From assembly GCF_000183545.2 (NCBI RefSeq), contig NZ_JH976536.1, positions 221,672 through 285,671 on the forward strand: a stretch of DNA of 64,000 bases. The letters are read 5' to 3'. The notes below the pieces were generated by a model, which saw nothing but the letters and a program-made list of their open reading frames with translations, did no database searches and was not told the DNA's origin. Of the stretch, positions 26,210 through 35,656 are shown piece by piece. A program made the position numbers and the translations under genes. Numbering within the stretch: the stretch's first letter is position 1; the number at the start of each line of letters is the position of its first letter. Origin of the DNA: Thermaerobacter subterraneus DSM 13965 (lineage in GTDB: Bacteria; Bacillota; Sulfobacillia; Thermaerobacterales; Thermaerobacteraceae).

Positions 26210-26488
26210 CTAATGCGCACCGCCCTCGCGCACGCCGGTCTCAGGGTCTGCTGCGGCTGGCAATTCCACCAGAACCAGATCTTCGCCGATGCGGCGGATG
26301 GCCGGCCACGGGATCACCAGGACCCGCCGCCCGCCGCGCCAGAAGGGGCGGGGTGGCCCGGCCAGGCGCAGCTCCACCACCTGGCCCGTGGCCGGGTCGA
26401 ACACCAGGTCGGCGTCGGCCACCCGCCCCAGGCGCCGGGCGTGGGTGATGTCGATGATCTCCTTGCCCGCCAGCTGCGTCCAGCGCAC
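26210..26488 (-). CDS. ymxH: YlmC/YmxH family PRC-barrel protein
   Basis: PRC-barrel protein of 92 residues starting VRWTQLAGKEIIDITHARRLGRVADADLVFDPATG and continuing VLVIPWPAIRRIGEDLVLVE. The GKE(I/V)(I/V)D...LG...DLV pattern is that of YlmC/YmxH proteins of spore formers. GTG start at 26488. In B. subtilis ymxH lies between the M16 protease (mlpA) and spoVFA; here dut and the stress-type gene join the set. Function is unknown; a sporulation link comes from family distribution. Confidence 0.85.
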   Translation of the reverse strand: MRWTQLAGKEIIDITHARRLGRVADADLVFDPATGQVVELRLAGPPRPFWRGGRRVLVIPWPAIRRIGEDLVLVELPAAADPETGVREGGAH

Positions 26489-26527
26489 GGCGCCCCGCCC
26501 CCCGGAACCCACGGTGCCCCCCCGCCC

Positions 26528-27004
26528 TCACCGTCCCGTGCTGCCGAAGCCCCCCTCCCCGCGGGGGGTCGGGGGAAGGCTCTCCACCTCGACGAAGTAC
26601 GCGCGCGCCACCGGCGCCACCACCAGCTGGGCGATGCGGTCGCCCGGCGCGACGGTGACGGGCTCCCGGCCCAGGTTGACCAGCAGCACCTGGATCTCGC
26701 CCCGATAGTCGGCGTCGATGGTGCCGGGAGCGTTGAGCACGGTGAGGCCATGGCGCGCGGCCCAGCCGCTGCGCGGCCGGACCTGGGCCTCGTAGCCGGG
26801 CGGGAGGGCGATGGCCAGGCCCGTGGGCACCCGGCAGGTGCCCCCGGGCGGGATGCGGACCGGTTCATCCAGCGCCGCCACCAGGTCGCAACCCGCCGCC
26901 AGCTCGGTGGCATAGCGGGGCAACTGCGCCCGGGGATGGACGCGGCGCACCGCCACGGGCACTCCCCCCGCGGCAGCGGCCGGCTGGTGGCTGCCGCCCG
27001 TCAT
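26528..27004 (-). CDS. dut: Deoxyuridine 5'-triphosphate nucleotidohydrolase (dUTPase)
   Basis: Trimeric dUTPase of 158 residues hydrolysing dUTP to dUMP to keep uracil out of DNA. All five motifs are present: AGCDL (motif 1), RPRSG at 76-80 (2), [14 protein letters not shown] at 91-104 (3), GDRIAQLVV (4) and the P-loop-like [10 protein letters not shown] at the C-terminus (5). The ATG overlaps the stop of the M16 protease gene as ATGA, so the two are coupled. Confidence 0.96.
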   Translation of the reverse strand: MTGGSHQPAAAAGGVPVAVRRVHPRAQLPRYATELAAGCDLVAALDEPVRIPPGGTCRVPTGLAIALPPGYEAQVRPRSGWAARHGLTVLNAPGTIDADYRGEIQVLLVNLGREPVTVAPGDRIAQLVVAPVARAYFVEVESLPPTPRGEGGFGSTGR

Positions 27005-28299
27005 GCCAGCCACTCCCGCAAGGGCAAAGATTCCGCCGGCCCCACACCTGCCACGACCCAGCGGTCCGGATCCAGGAGCCGTTCCGCCGCGGCGGCCACC
27101 TGCTCGGCGGTGACCGCTTCGACCCGGCGAACCACTTCCTCTACCGTCACCACCCGGTCCAGCATCAGCAGCGTGCGGCCCAGCCGGTTCATCCGGCTGC
27201 CCGTGCTCTCCAGCCCCATCAGCAGGTTGGCCTTGATCTGGTCGCGGGTCCGGGCCAGCTCCGCGGCGGTCACACCCTCCCGGCGCACCTTGCGGCATTC
27301 CCGGCCCACCAGCTCCAGCACCCGCGCCGCCGTATCGGGGCTGGTGGCAGCGTAGAGGCCGAAGACGCCCGCATCGGAGTAACTGACGTGATAGGTGTAC
27401 ACCGAGTAGGCCAGGCCGTGGTCCTCCCGGATCACCTGGAAGAGGCGCGAGCTGGAGGCACCGCCCAGGATGCTGGACAGCACCATCTCCGGGTAGATCT
27501 CGTCGCTCCCGTAGGCGGCTGCCGGCGCCACCACGCACAGGTGCACCTGCTCGACAGGCTTCTGTCGCCAGGCCTCGGCCGCCTGGGGCACGGGAGGCGT
27601 TTGGCGGGCCCGCTCCCCGGTCCGGGCCCAGCTGCCGAACCAGCGCTGGACCTCCTCCAACACCTGCTGGTGGCTTATGTGGCCGGCGGCGGCGATGACG
27701 GTGCGGCCGGGCTCGTAGTGCCGGCGCCAGAAATCCACCAGGGCCTCACGGTCCACGGCGCCCACCGTGCTTTCGAACCCGATCACGGGTCGGCCCAGGG
27801 GATGACCCGGCCACAGGGTCCGCACCGCCAGGTCGTGGACCACGTCCTCCGGGTCATCTTCGTACATCTTGATCTCTTCCAGGATGACCCGCTTCTCCTT
27901 CTCCAGCTCCTCGCCGTCCAGCCGCGAGTGCAGGAGCATGTCCGCCAGGATCTCCATGCCCAGGCCGAAGTGCTCATCCAGCACCTTGATGTAGAAGGAC
28001 GTATCCTCCTTCGACGTATATGCGTTCATCTGCCCGCCCACCCGGTCCACCGCTTCGGCCAGTTCCCGGGCGCTGCGGGATTCGGTTCCTTTGAAGGCCA
28101 TGTGCTCCAGCAGGTGGGCGATCCCGGCCTGCTCCTCCGGCTCGAACCGGGACCCGGTGCGGAACCAGATGCCCAGCGTCACCGAGCGCACCCCGGGCAC
28201 CGTCTCGGTGACCACCCGCAGGCCGCTGGGCAGTGTGGTGATGCGGTAGGGCGTGCCGGTCCAGGCAGCGGCCGCCGGCACGCCGTGCCCTCCGTTCAT
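27001..28299 (-). CDS. mlpA: M16 zinc metallopeptidase (MlpA/YmxG type)
   Basis: Pitrilysin/processing-peptidase family protein of 432 residues. The inverted zinc motif HLLEH (His62, Glu65, His66) follows [13 protein letters not shown]. The distal Glu lies in [15 protein letters not shown]. The C-terminal half is the inactive M16_C domain, with [23 protein letters not shown] at 28299 has AAGGAGG upstream. It follows pnp as in B. subtilis, where it is called mlpA/ymxG. Substrate unknown. Confidence 0.94.
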   Translation of the reverse strand: MNGGHGVPAAAAWTGTPYRITTLPSGLRVVTETVPGVRSVTLGIWFRTGSRFEPEEQAGIAHLLEHMAFKGTESRSARELAEAVDRVGGQMNAYTSKEDTSFYIKVLDEHFGLGMEILADMLLHSRLDGEELEKEKRVILEEIKMYEDDPEDVVHDLAVRTLWPGHPLGRPVIGFESTVGAVDREALVDFWRRHYEPGRTVIAAAGHISHQQVLEEVQRWFGSWARTGERARQTPPVPQAAEAWRQKPVEQVHLCVVAPAAAYGSDEIYPEMVLSSILGGASSSRLFQVIREDHGLAYSVYTYHVSYSDAGVFGLYAATSPDTAARVLELVGRECRKVRREGVTAAELARTRDQIKANLLMGLESTGSRMNRLGRTLLMLDRVVTVEEVVRRVEAVTAEQVAAAAERLLDPDRWVVAGVGPAESLPLREWLA

Positions 28300-28341
28300 C
28301 CCCGACCTCCTTCCCCTCCCCCGGCGGGGGCGCGTGCGGTC

Positions 28342-28372
28342 AAAGAAAAAGCTTCCCGCCACGGGGAAGCTT
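28342..28372 (-). terminator. Intrinsic terminator after pnp
   Basis: On the minus strand AAGCTTCCC, loop CGTGGC, GGGAAGCTT is followed by TTTTTCTTT. It is a textbook rho-independent terminator between pnp and the M16 protease gene. Confidence 0.9.
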
Positions 28373-28419
28373 CATCGGGTTGGGCCCGCGCCGCCGGAGC
28401 CGGCCTCCCCGGCCGGCCA

Positions 28420-30708
28420 TCACCGGCGCCGGCGCCCCCGGGGTCCGCCCATGCCGCCCCCCGGCCCGCCTCCGGGCCGCCCGTTGCGGCCGGCAGGACC
28501 TCGCCGCTCGCCCGGCCCGGCCACGGTCACCGGCTCGTCGAAGTCGTGGGCCCGCGGGCCGCTGAGCTGCTCCATGTGCTTCTTCTCGGGCTGCTCCTCG
28601 ATGGCGTCCTTGCGCGAGAGGTTGACCCGGCCCAGGTCGTCGATCTCCACCACCTTGACCAGCACCGTGTCGCCGGGGCGGACCATGTCCTCCACCTTGG
28701 GCACCCGTTGGGGCGCCAGGCGCGAGACGTGGACCAGCCCCTCCTTGCCCGGCAGGATCTCCACGAAGGCGCCGAAGGTCATGAGCCGCGTCACCTTGCC
28801 CAGGTAGACGCTGCCCACCTCCACGTCGGCGACGATCTGCTCGATCCACTCCTTCGCCTTCTGGCCGCCCTGCTGGGTCTGGGCGGCGATGTAGACCTTG
28901 CCGTCGTCCTCGATGTCGATCTTGACCCCGCACTCGTCGGCGATGCGGTTCACCATGCGGCCGCCGGGGCCGATGACCTCGCGGATCTTCTCCACCGGGA
29001 TCTGCATGATGATGATCCGCGGCGCGTAGGGCGACAGTTCCGGTCGCGGCTTGTCGATGACGGCCAGCATCTTCTCCAGGATGAACAGCCGGCCCGCCCG
29101 CGCCTGCTCCAGGGCCGTCTCCAGCACCGCCCGGTCCACGCCGGCGATCTTGATGTCCATCTGGATCGCCGTGACGCCCTCCCGGGTGCCGGCCACCTTG
29201 AAGTCCATGTCGCCCAGATGGTCTTCGATGCCCTGGATGTCCGTCAGGACGGCGAAGCGGTCGCCTTCCTTGATCAGGCCCATGGCCACGCCGGCCACCG
29301 GCGCCTTGATGGGCACGCCGGCATCCATCAGGGCCAGGGTGCTGCCGCAGGTGCTGGCCATGGAGGTGGAGCCGTTCGAGCTCAACACCTCCGACACCAG
29401 GCGGATGGTGTAGGGGAAGTCCAGCTCGTCGGGAAGAACCGGCACCAGGGCGCGCTCGGCCAGGGCGCCGTGGCCGATCTCCCGCCGGCTGGGCGCCCGC
29501 AGGGGCGCCACCTCGCCCGTGCTGTAGGGCGGGAAGTTGTAGTGGTGCATGTAGCGCTTGAACTCTTCGATCTGGCCCAGGGTGTCCAGCATCTGCCGGT
29601 CGCCGGGGGCGCCCAGGGAGGCCACCGTCAGCACCTGGGTCTGGCCCCGCTGGAACAGGCCCGAGCCGTGGGCCCTGGGCAGCAGGCCCACCTCCACGTG
29701 GATGGGCCGGATCTCGGCGGGGCGGCGGCCGTCGGGCCGGATCCCCTCGTCCAGGATCTGGCGCCGCACGATCTCCTTGAGGACGTCGTCCAGCACGTGC
29801 TTGATGTCCAGCTCGGCCTCGGGAAACTCGGCCAGCAGCTCCTCCAGGGCGGTCTTCTTGACCTCGTCCACGGCCTGTTCCCGGGCCTGCTTGTCCGGAT
29901 GGTTGATGGCCGCCCGCAACCGTTCGGTATACCGGGCGCGCACCGCCACCGCCACGTTGGGGTCGGGCTCGTAGAGCACGGGCTCCGCCTTGGGCTTGCC
30001 GCACTGGGCGATGATGGCCTCCTGGAACTCCACCAGGCGCCGGATCTCCTCGTGGCCCCGGAAGATCGCATCCAGGATGGTCGCCTCGGGCACCTCGTGG
30101 GCCCCGGCTTCCACCATGTTGATGGCGTCGCGGGTGCCCGCCACCGTCAGGTCGAGACGGCTGTGCTCCCGCTGGGCGGCGGTGGGGTTGATCACCAGCT
30201 CGCCGTCCAGCAGGCCCACCTCCACGGCCCCCACCGGCCCGTTCCACGGGATGTCGGAGATCCCCAGGGCCACCGAGGCGCCGATGATGCCGGCGATCTC
30301 GGGAGAGCAGTCGTCGTCGTAGGAAAGGGTGGTGACGATGATCTGCACGTCGTTGCGGTACCCCTTGGGGAACAGCGGGCGCAGGGGCCGGTCCGTCAGC
30401 CGCCCCGAAAGGATGGCGCGCTCGCTGGGCTTGCCCTCCCGGCGGAAGAAGGAACCGGGGATGCGCCCGGCCGCATACAGGCGCTCCTCCCAGTCCACCC
30501 GCAGGGGAAAGAAGTCGATGCCCTGGCGAGGCTCCTTGGAAGCCGTGGCCGTGGCCAGGATCACCGTGTCGCCGTAACGCACCAGGGCGCTGCCGTTGGC
30601 CTGCTGGGCCAGCTGGCCGATCTCCACCACCAGCGGCCGGCCGGCCAGCTCGGTGCGGAAGACCTTCTTCGAGTCGCCTGCCTGGGTCTCCATGGTCTCC
30701 ATTGTCAA
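28420..30708 (-). CDS. pnp: Polyribonucleotide nucleotidyltransferase (PNPase)
   Basis: 3'-5' phosphorolytic RNase of 762 residues, part of the mRNA decay machinery. Two RNase PH domains are visible: the first with [17 protein letters not shown] and the second with [17 protein letters not shown] and [25 protein letters not shown] domain ([20 protein letters not shown], about 565-620) and an S1 domain ([26 protein letters not shown], about 640-700) follow, then a Gly/Arg-rich tail. The TTG start at 30708 is 9 nt after GGGGAGGG; ATG two codons later is possible. It follows rpsO, the arrangement known in many bacteria. Confidence 0.97.
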   Translation of the reverse strand: MTMETMETQAGDSKKVFRTELAGRPLVVEIGQLAQQANGSALVRYGDTVILATATASKEPRQGIDFFPLRVDWEERLYAAGRIPGSFFRREGKPSERAILSGRLTDRPLRPLFPKGYRNDVQIIVTTLSYDDDCSPEIAGIIGASVALGISDIPWNGPVGAVEVGLLDGELVINPTAAQREHSRLDLTVAGTRDAINMVEAGAHEVPEATILDAIFRGHEEIRRLVEFQEAIIAQCGKPKAEPVLYEPDPNVAVAVRARYTERLRAAINHPDKQAREQAVDEVKKTALEELLAEFPEAELDIKHVLDDVLKEIVRRQILDEGIRPDGRRPAEIRPIHVEVGLLPRAHGSGLFQRGQTQVLTVASLGAPGDRQMLDTLGQIEEFKRYMHHYNFPPYSTGEVAPLRAPSRREIGHGALAERALVPVLPDELDFPYTIRLVSEVLSSNGSTSMASTCGSTLALMDAGVPIKAPVAGVAMGLIKEGDRFAVLTDIQGIEDHLGDMDFKVAGTREGVTAIQMDIKIAGVDRAVLETALEQARAGRLFILEKMLAVIDKPRPELSPYAPRIIIMQIPVEKIREVIGPGGRMVNRIADECGVKIDIEDDGKVYIAAQTQQGGQKAKEWIEQIVADVEVGSVYLGKVTRLMTFGAFVEILPGKEGLVHVSRLAPQRVPKVEDMVRPGDTVLVKVVEIDDLGRVNLSRKDAIEEQPEKKHMEQLSGPRAHDFDEPVTVAGPGERRGPAGRNGRPGGGPGGGMGGPRGRRRR

Positions 30709-30735
30709 GTCGTCGGGCCCTCCCCTCCAGGAAAG

Positions 30736-30765
30736 GGCAAGAGCGGGCGGGTGCCCGCTCTTGCC
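30736..30765 (-). terminator. rpsO-pnp intergenic hairpin
   Basis: A perfect 13-bp stem (GGCAAGAGCGGGC and complement) with a 4-nt loop is followed on the minus strand by CTTTCC. The weak T-tract suggests partial readthrough into pnp or an RNA-processing site, as in the rpsO-pnp gap of E. coli. Confidence 0.65.
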
Positions 30766-30772
30766 GGCAAAC

Positions 30773-31042
30773 CTACCGCCTCAGGCCGAGGCGTGTGATG
30801 ACGGCCTGATACCGCTCTGCATCGCGACTCTTCAGGTACTGCAGCAGGCGGCGGCGCTTGCCCACCATCTTGAGCAGCCCCCGGCGGGAATGGTGGTCCT
30901 TCTTGTGGCGGCGCAGGTGCTCGGTCAGCTCGTTGATGCGCTCGGTCAGGATCGCCACCTGGACCTCGGGGGAACCGGTGTCCTGCTCGTGCTGGGCGAA
31001 CTCCTTGATCAGCTGCTGCTTCCGCTCCTGGCTCAGGGCCAT
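30773..31042 (-). CDS. rpsO: 30S ribosomal protein S15
   Basis: Standard-length S15 (89 residues) binding 16S rRNA early in 30S assembly. It starts [15 protein letters not shown] and has the conserved [20 protein letters not shown] and [28 protein letters not shown] at 31042 has AAGGAGGA 6 nt upstream. A clear promoter at 31201-31229 drives it with a leader of about 150 nt, long enough for S15 autoregulation, though no known S15 motif was identified. Confidence 0.98.
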   Translation of the reverse strand: MALSQERKQQLIKEFAQHEQDTGSPEVQVAILTERINELTEHLRRHKKDHHSRRGLLKMVGKRRRLLQYLKSRDAERYQAVITRLGLRR

Positions 31043-31200
31043 CGGGGTTCCTCCTTTTCCCTGGGCCCGGGCATCCCCGCCCGGCCAGGCCGCCGCCGGA
31101 GGAACGGCCGGCCTCGCCGGAGGATCGCCGCCCGGGACCCGCGCCGGCTCCCGGCACCCGGCTTGCGGGTGCGCGCCCGGCCGCATGCAAGGTCGAAAAG

Positions 31201-31229
31201 ATTGTAACAACGGCGCCGCGGGTTGGCAA
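31201..31229 (-). promoter_or_regulatory. rpsO: rpsO promoter (vegetative type, extended -10)
   Basis: On the minus strand TTGCCA (31229-31224), a 17-bp spacer ending TGT, then TACAAT (31206-31201). Both hexamers match the sigma-A consensus at five of six positions, and the TGn extension is present. It lies in the ribF-rpsO gap. Confidence 0.8.
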
Positions 31230-31258
31230 ACGGCCCCGTCCCGTCCGGCCCGCCGCCG

Positions 31259-32263
31259 CTAGCGGGGCGGCTCCTCCGGCCCCGGCGCGGGCGTGGCGCC
31301 CTGCGGCGGCACCGCCCCCAGCAGGGGATCTCCCTCGGGCGGCGTGCCCAGCGCCTCCCGGGCCGCCGCCACGTCTCGGGCAATCTGCCGGGCCAGCTCC
31401 TCAGGACCCGAAAACCGGCGCTCTTCCCGCAGGCGGCGGGCGAAGCCCACCCGCAGGACCTGGCCGTAGAGGTCCCTTGCCCCATCCAGCAGGTGGACCT
31501 CCAGGCGCAAGGCGCCGCCGCCGAAGGTGGGGCGCCGGCCCAGGTTGGCCACCCCGGGCTCCAGGCCGCCGGGCGTGCGCACCCACACGGCGTAGACGCC
31601 GGCCGCCGGCAGGGCCAGCCCCGGCGCCAGCTCCAGGTTGGCCGTGGGAAAGCCCAGGCCGGCACCGCGGCCCTCCCCCCGCACCACCCGCCCGGCCACG
31701 GAATAAAGCCGTCCCAGGGCGGTGGCCGCGATCTCCACCTGTCCCATCTCCAGCAGGCTGCGCACCCAGCTGCTGGACACCAGCTGGGCGCCGACCCGCA
31801 CCGGCGGCACCGTGTGGGTCCAGAACCCCCACTGGCTTCCCCAGCGCTCCAGGTCGGCCGGCGTACCCTGGCCACCCCGGCCGAACCGGAAATTGTATCC
31901 GACGAACACGGCCCGGGCCTGAAGCTTCCCCGCCAGCACCTCCCGGGCGAAGTCCTCGGCCGTCGTTTGCGACAGGGCGTGGTCGAACCGGGCCACCAGC
32001 GTCCGGTCGATGCCCAGGGACGCGAACAGGGCCAGCCTGTCGTCCAGGGTCCCCAGAAGCGGCGGCAGCCGGTCGGGCGCCAGCACGGCCAGCGGGTGCG
32101 GGTCGAAGGTCAGGGCCACCGCCACCGCCTGCTGCGCCCGGGCAGCGGCCACGGCGCCGCGCAGCAGGGCCTGATGGCCGCGGTGGACGCCGTCGAAGGT
32201 TCCGATGGCGACGCAGGTGGGTTGCCCATCCCGCCAGCCGGCGATTCCGTGGATGACCTCCAT
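31259..32263 (-). CDS. ribF: Bifunctional riboflavin kinase / FMN adenylyltransferase
   Basis: Converts riboflavin to FMN and FAD; 334 residues. The N-terminal nucleotidyltransferase domain has IGTFDGVHRGHQ near residue 20 and TFDPHP. The C-terminal flavokinase domain has GRGAGLGFPTANL and YAVWV...GVANLGRRPTFGGG. ATG at 32263 has AGGAGA 6 nt upstream. The tail is Pro/Gly-rich. It lies between truB and rpsO as in Bacillus (ribC). Confidence 0.96.
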   Translation of the reverse strand: MEVIHGIAGWRDGQPTCVAIGTFDGVHRGHQALLRGAVAAARAQQAVAVALTFDPHPLAVLAPDRLPPLLGTLDDRLALFASLGIDRTLVARFDHALSQTTAEDFAREVLAGKLQARAVFVGYNFRFGRGGQGTPADLERWGSQWGFWTHTVPPVRVGAQLVSSSWVRSLLEMGQVEIAATALGRLYSVAGRVVRGEGRGAGLGFPTANLELAPGLALPAAGVYAVWVRTPGGLEPGVANLGRRPTFGGGALRLEVHLLDGARDLYGQVLRVGFARRLREERRFSGPEELARQIARDVAAAREALGTPPEGDPLLGAVPPQGATPAPGPEEPPR

Positions 32264-32371
32264 GCCCACTCTCCTAGCCCGTCACGATGCGTTCCGCCCT
32301 CGGGGTCCGGCCGCCCCCTCACCGGGGAGCGGCGCTGCCCCTCCGGCCCGGCGGCGCGGCCGGCCGGCCTC

Positions 32372-33628
32372 CTACCTCTCCTCCCGCCCCCGCTGCCGGA
32401 GCTCCGGAGGGAAAACCTTTTCCGGCACCGCCGCCCAGCCCGGTCCGGCCCGCTGGAGCCGGGCCACCGCCAGGAGGTGCCCCTCCTCGTCCAGGAGGCG
32501 CACCCGGGGCGCGGCGGCCCCGCCGCCCGCCCCCGGTTCCCGCCGGGTCCCGGCCCCGGCCGGAACCGGCGGAACCTGCGGGACCGGAGGGGTCGGGGTC
32601 CCCTGGGGGAGCGGCGTCACCGGCGGCGGGGCCCCGGCCCTGCCGCCTTCCGGCCGGGGAACGCAGGCCCCGGCCGGGGCGCCGGTGGCGGCGCCGTCGC
32701 CAGTGGCGGCGCCTTCGCCGGCGCCGGCGTCCCCCGCCATGGCCATGCCCGCCTCCGGCGGCCGGTCCCACGGCCGGCTGCGCACCCGGGGCCGCCCGCC
32801 CTGGACCACCCGCCGTGCCTCGCCCGGGTCCAGCACCCAGGCCGGCAGGAAGGCAAGGGCCTGGGCCGGCGGCACGACGGGACCGCGGGCGCCGGCCCCG
32901 GCCACCAGGGCGGGCCCCTCCCCCGCCGCCGCGGCCAGGTCTTCCAGGGTCACGGCCTGCTCCAGGCGGAAGGCACCCTGGGCCGTACGCACCAGCGCCC
33001 CCAGGAGGGCGGGCACGCCCAGGGCCCGGCCGAGATCCCGCGCCAGGGCCCGCACATAGGTGCCCTTGCTGCACACCACATCGGCCAGCAGGCGTGGCAC
33101 CGGACCGGGCCACCACGCCAGCAGCTCGAACCGGTAGACGGTCACCGGCCGCGCCTCCAGTTCGACCGCCTCACCCTCACGGTGGCGGTGGTAGGCTCGC
33201 CGGCCGTCCTGCCGGACGGCGCTCACCGCCGGCGGCACCTGCAGCTGGGGGCCGCTGAGCATGGCCAGCGCTCGCCGCACCGTGCCCTCGTCCAGCGCAG
33301 CCGCCGGCCGGGATGGCGGCCCGGGCGGTTCCACCCGCTGCCCCTCGCTGTCCAGGCTGTCGGTGGTCACCCCGAGCCAGATCTCCGCCCTGTATGCCTT
33401 GGGAGCCTCGCTCAAATACTCCGCCAGCCGGGTGGCCGGCCCGAGGCAGATCACCAGCACGCCCGCGGCGGCCGGGTCCAGGGTACCGGCGTGGCCCACC
33501 CGGCGGAGGCCGAAAAGGCGGCGGCACCAGTCCACCACGTCGTGGGAGGTCATGCCCGGCGGCTTGAGCACCGGCACGACCCCACCGGACGAACCGGCGG
33601 CGCGCCGGCTGCGGCCGGCGCCGGTCAC
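32372..33628 (-). CDS. truB: tRNA pseudouridine-55 synthase (TruB) with long insertion
   Basis: Makes pseudouridine 55 in the T-loop of tRNAs. The catalytic Asp51 lies in VGHAGTLDPAAAGVLV. KPPGMTSHDVVDW, YRAEIWLGVTTDSLDSEG and CSKGTYVRALARDLG are further family blocks. At 418 residues it is about 110 longer than usual. An Ala/Gly/Pro-rich insertion (about residues 286-372) separates the catalytic domain from a C-terminal PUA-like segment (VRLLDEEGHLLAVARLQ). The GTG start overlaps the nrnA stop as GTGA and has GGGGAGGGG 5 nt upstream. Confidence 0.95.
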   Translation of the reverse strand: MTGAGRSRRAAGSSGGVVPVLKPPGMTSHDVVDWCRRLFGLRRVGHAGTLDPAAAGVLVICLGPATRLAEYLSEAPKAYRAEIWLGVTTDSLDSEGQRVEPPGPPSRPAAALDEGTVRRALAMLSGPQLQVPPAVSAVRQDGRRAYHRHREGEAVELEARPVTVYRFELLAWWPGPVPRLLADVVCSKGTYVRALARDLGRALGVPALLGALVRTAQGAFRLEQAVTLEDLAAAAGEGPALVAGAGARGPVVPPAQALAFLPAWVLDPGEARRVVQGGRPRVRSRPWDRPPEAGMAMAGDAGAGEGAATGDGAATGAPAGACVPRPEGGRAGAPPPVTPLPQGTPTPPVPQVPPVPAGAGTRREPGAGGGAAAPRVRLLDEEGHLLAVARLQRAGPGWAAVPEKVFPPELRQRGREER

Positions 33629-34728
33629 AGGCGCCCCTCCCCGCCCGGGGCCGCCCGGCCCCGGGTCCCCTCGTCGCGGGTCCCGGCGGCCTGTTCTTCC
33701 AGGTAGCGGGCGACCTCCTGAAGCACCTGCACCCGGGCCCGGTCCAGCGGTCCGGCCAGGGTGCACCCCGCCGCCCGGGCGTGACCGCCGCCGCCGAAGC
33801 GGGCTGCCAGCTGGCTGACATCGACCTCCCGGTTGGAACGCCAGCTGACCCGCACCCGGCCGTCGGGCTCCTCCAGGAAGAGGAGGGCGACCTCCACCCC
33901 CGCCAGCGAGCGCGGGTAGTTGACGAACCCCTCCGTGTCCCCCCGCTGGGCGCCGGCCCGGTCCAGCATGGCCCGGGAGACGGTCATCCAGGCCAGGCGG
34001 CCGCCGGCACCCACCTCCAGGGTACCCAGGGCCTCCCGGAGCAGCCGCAGGACACGCAGGGGCCGCTGCTCGAAGACCGACTGGGACACCCGCTGGGGCT
34101 CGACGCCCAGCTCCAGCAGGCGGGCGGCCAGGCGCAGGGTCTCCGGCCGCGTGTTCTCGTACTGGAACGAGCCGGTGTCGGTCAGGATGGCCGTATAGAG
34201 CCCGTAGGCCATGGCGGCGTCCAGCGGCACGCCCAGGGCGTCGATCAGCCGCGCGGTGATCTCCCCCACGGCCGCCGCCCCGGGTTCGATGTAGTTGATG
34301 TCGCCGTACCGCCGGTTGGACGGGTGATGGTCGACGTTGATCACCCGGCCGATGCGCTCGATGGCCGAGCGGGCCGGCCCCACCCGATCCAGGTCGGCGC
34401 AGTCCAGCAGGACCGCCGCATCGTACTGGGACCAGTCCTCCTCCACCTCGTTCCAGAGACGGAACCGCTCGCTTCCCGGAAGGAAACGGTAGGCGTCGCC
34501 GGGCAGGTCCGCCCCCACCCAGACCGTGCGCTTGCCCAGGCGCTCCAGGGCCAGCCCCAGGGCCAGGGTCGAGCCGATGCTGTCTCCGTCGGGTGAGAGG
34601 TGGAGGAACAGGGCAAAGCGCCGCCCCGCCCGTAGCGCCTCCACCACCTGCCCCAGCGCGGCGCCGGCAGGCTCGCCCGCCGCGCCGGGTTCCTCCGGCC
34701 CCGCCGGGCCGTCCACCACGCCGGCCAT
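33625..34728 (-). CDS. nrnA: Bifunctional oligoribonuclease/pAp phosphatase (NrnA, DHH family)
   Basis: Degrades nanoRNAs and pAp; 367 residues. The DHH domain shows FLHLSPDGDSIGSTLALG, VLLDCADLDRVG and the namesake INVDHHPSNRRYGD. The DHHA1 domain ends with AARFGGGGHARAAGC. The ATG shares one base with the rbfA stop. The order rbfA-nrnA-truB is typical of clostridial-type Firmicutes. The C-terminus is a charged Gly/Arg tail. Confidence 0.95.
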   Translation of the reverse strand: MAGVVDGPAGPEEPGAAGEPAGAALGQVVEALRAGRRFALFLHLSPDGDSIGSTLALGLALERLGKRTVWVGADLPGDAYRFLPGSERFRLWNEVEEDWSQYDAAVLLDCADLDRVGPARSAIERIGRVINVDHHPSNRRYGDINYIEPGAAAVGEITARLIDALGVPLDAAMAYGLYTAILTDTGSFQYENTRPETLRLAARLLELGVEPQRVSQSVFEQRPLRVLRLLREALGTLEVGAGGRLAWMTVSRAMLDRAGAQRGDTEGFVNYPRSLAGVEVALLFLEEPDGRVRVSWRSNREVDVSQLAARFGGGGHARAAGCTLAGPLDRARVQVLQEVARYLEEQAAGTRDEGTRGRAAPGGEGRL

Positions 34729-35135
34729 CAATGGGCATCCTCCTCGCGGGACGCCTCCGCCCGGTCCGGACCGGGAGCGGAGACGTCGTCGGACGGACGA
34801 ATCTCCCGCAGGATCTGAGCGATCCGGACGCTGTACGCGGCCGAATCGTCCAGGCGGAAGTCCAGCTCCGGCACGTGGCGCAGGCGCACCGCCCGGCCCA
34901 GCTCGGAACGGATGAAACCGCGGGCGTGTTCAAGCCCTTCCATGGTCCGCTGGCGCTCCGCCTCGTCGCCGATGACGCTGATACGGACCCGGGCGTGGCG
35001 CAGGTCGGGGGACAGCTCGACACCCGTCACCGCGGCCATCCCCACCCGGGGATCCTTGACCCGGCGCAGGATCTCCGCCAGGGCCTCCTGGATGGCATCG
35101 GCCACCCGCTGGTGGCGCTTCGCCGACACGCCCAT
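34728..35135 (-). CDS. rbfA: 30S ribosome-binding factor A
   Basis: KH-fold protein of about 135 residues that matures the 5' end of 16S rRNA. The start SAKRHQRVADAIQEALAEIL, the centre DPRVGMAAVTGVELSPDLRHARV and EELGR-like ARGFIRSELGRAVRLRHVPELDFRLD are typical. ATG at 35135 is chosen; a GTG two codons later has AGGTGAT upstream and is equally possible. Confidence 0.95.
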   Translation of the reverse strand: MGVSAKRHQRVADAIQEALAEILRRVKDPRVGMAAVTGVELSPDLRHARVRISVIGDEAERQRTMEGLEHARGFIRSELGRAVRLRHVPELDFRLDDSAAYSVRIAQILREIRPSDDVSAPGPDRAEASREEDAH

Positions 35136-35283
35136 CACCTGCCCCAAGCCCCGCGCCGCCCCCCGCAGGGCCGGTAAGCCGGCCGGCCTGCGGCGGGACA
35201 GGTTTCCTGGCTCCCCTAGACTCCGGCCCGGCGGGATGTTCCATCCGGCGGGCCCTCGAAGCCCGGACGAGCCGGCCGGGGCG

Positions 35284-35571
35284 TCAAAGGATTTCGGTCT
35301 CCACGTGCACCAGCTCGATGTCGGACCGGGTCTCCAGCCAGCGGACGCACTCCGCCAGGATGGCCTCGCAGCGGGACGGCTCTGCGCTCACGCAGGCAAA
35401 GGCGATGTCCGCCCGCTGCCAGGCGTCCTGGGAGCCCACTTCCGCCACGGCCAGGGCGTACCGCTGCCGCAACCGGTCCACGATGCTACGCAGCACCCGG
35501 CGCTTGTCCTTGAGGGACGTGCTGCCCGGAACCGTCAGGGTCACCTGGCACAGGCCTACGAAGGCCGCCAT
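35284..35571 (-). CDS. ylxP: YlxP-like DUF503 protein
   Basis: Protein of 95 residues with the DUF503 pattern: VGLCQVTLTVPGSTSLKDKRRVLRSIVDRLR, then VAEVGSQDAWQRADIAFACVS. The DUF503/YlxP gene sits between infB and rbfA in many Firmicutes, as here. A ferredoxin-like fold and an accessory role in translation are suggested for the family; function is unproven. Confidence 0.93.
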   Translation of the reverse strand: MAAFVGLCQVTLTVPGSTSLKDKRRVLRSIVDRLRQRYALAVAEVGSQDAWQRADIAFACVSAEPSRCEAILAECVRWLETRSDIELVHVETEIL

Positions 35572-35656
35572 GCCGCCACCTCCCGGCCCCGGCCCCGGCC
35601 CCGGGACCCGGGGCCCAGGACGGACGATCCAGGCACCTTGCCTGGTCGGCGGGGCA

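Noticed and set aside
27388-30798. Open plus-strand frame of about 1136 residues opposite the M16 protease and pnp genes
   Set aside because: Antisense shadow of well-identified genes; composition and lack of motifs show it is not coding.
32372-35023. Apparent 883-residue fusion ending in TruB
   Set aside because: The upstream part is an out-of-frame reading of nrnA and rbfA; GTG at 33628 overlapping the nrnA stop is a proper start.
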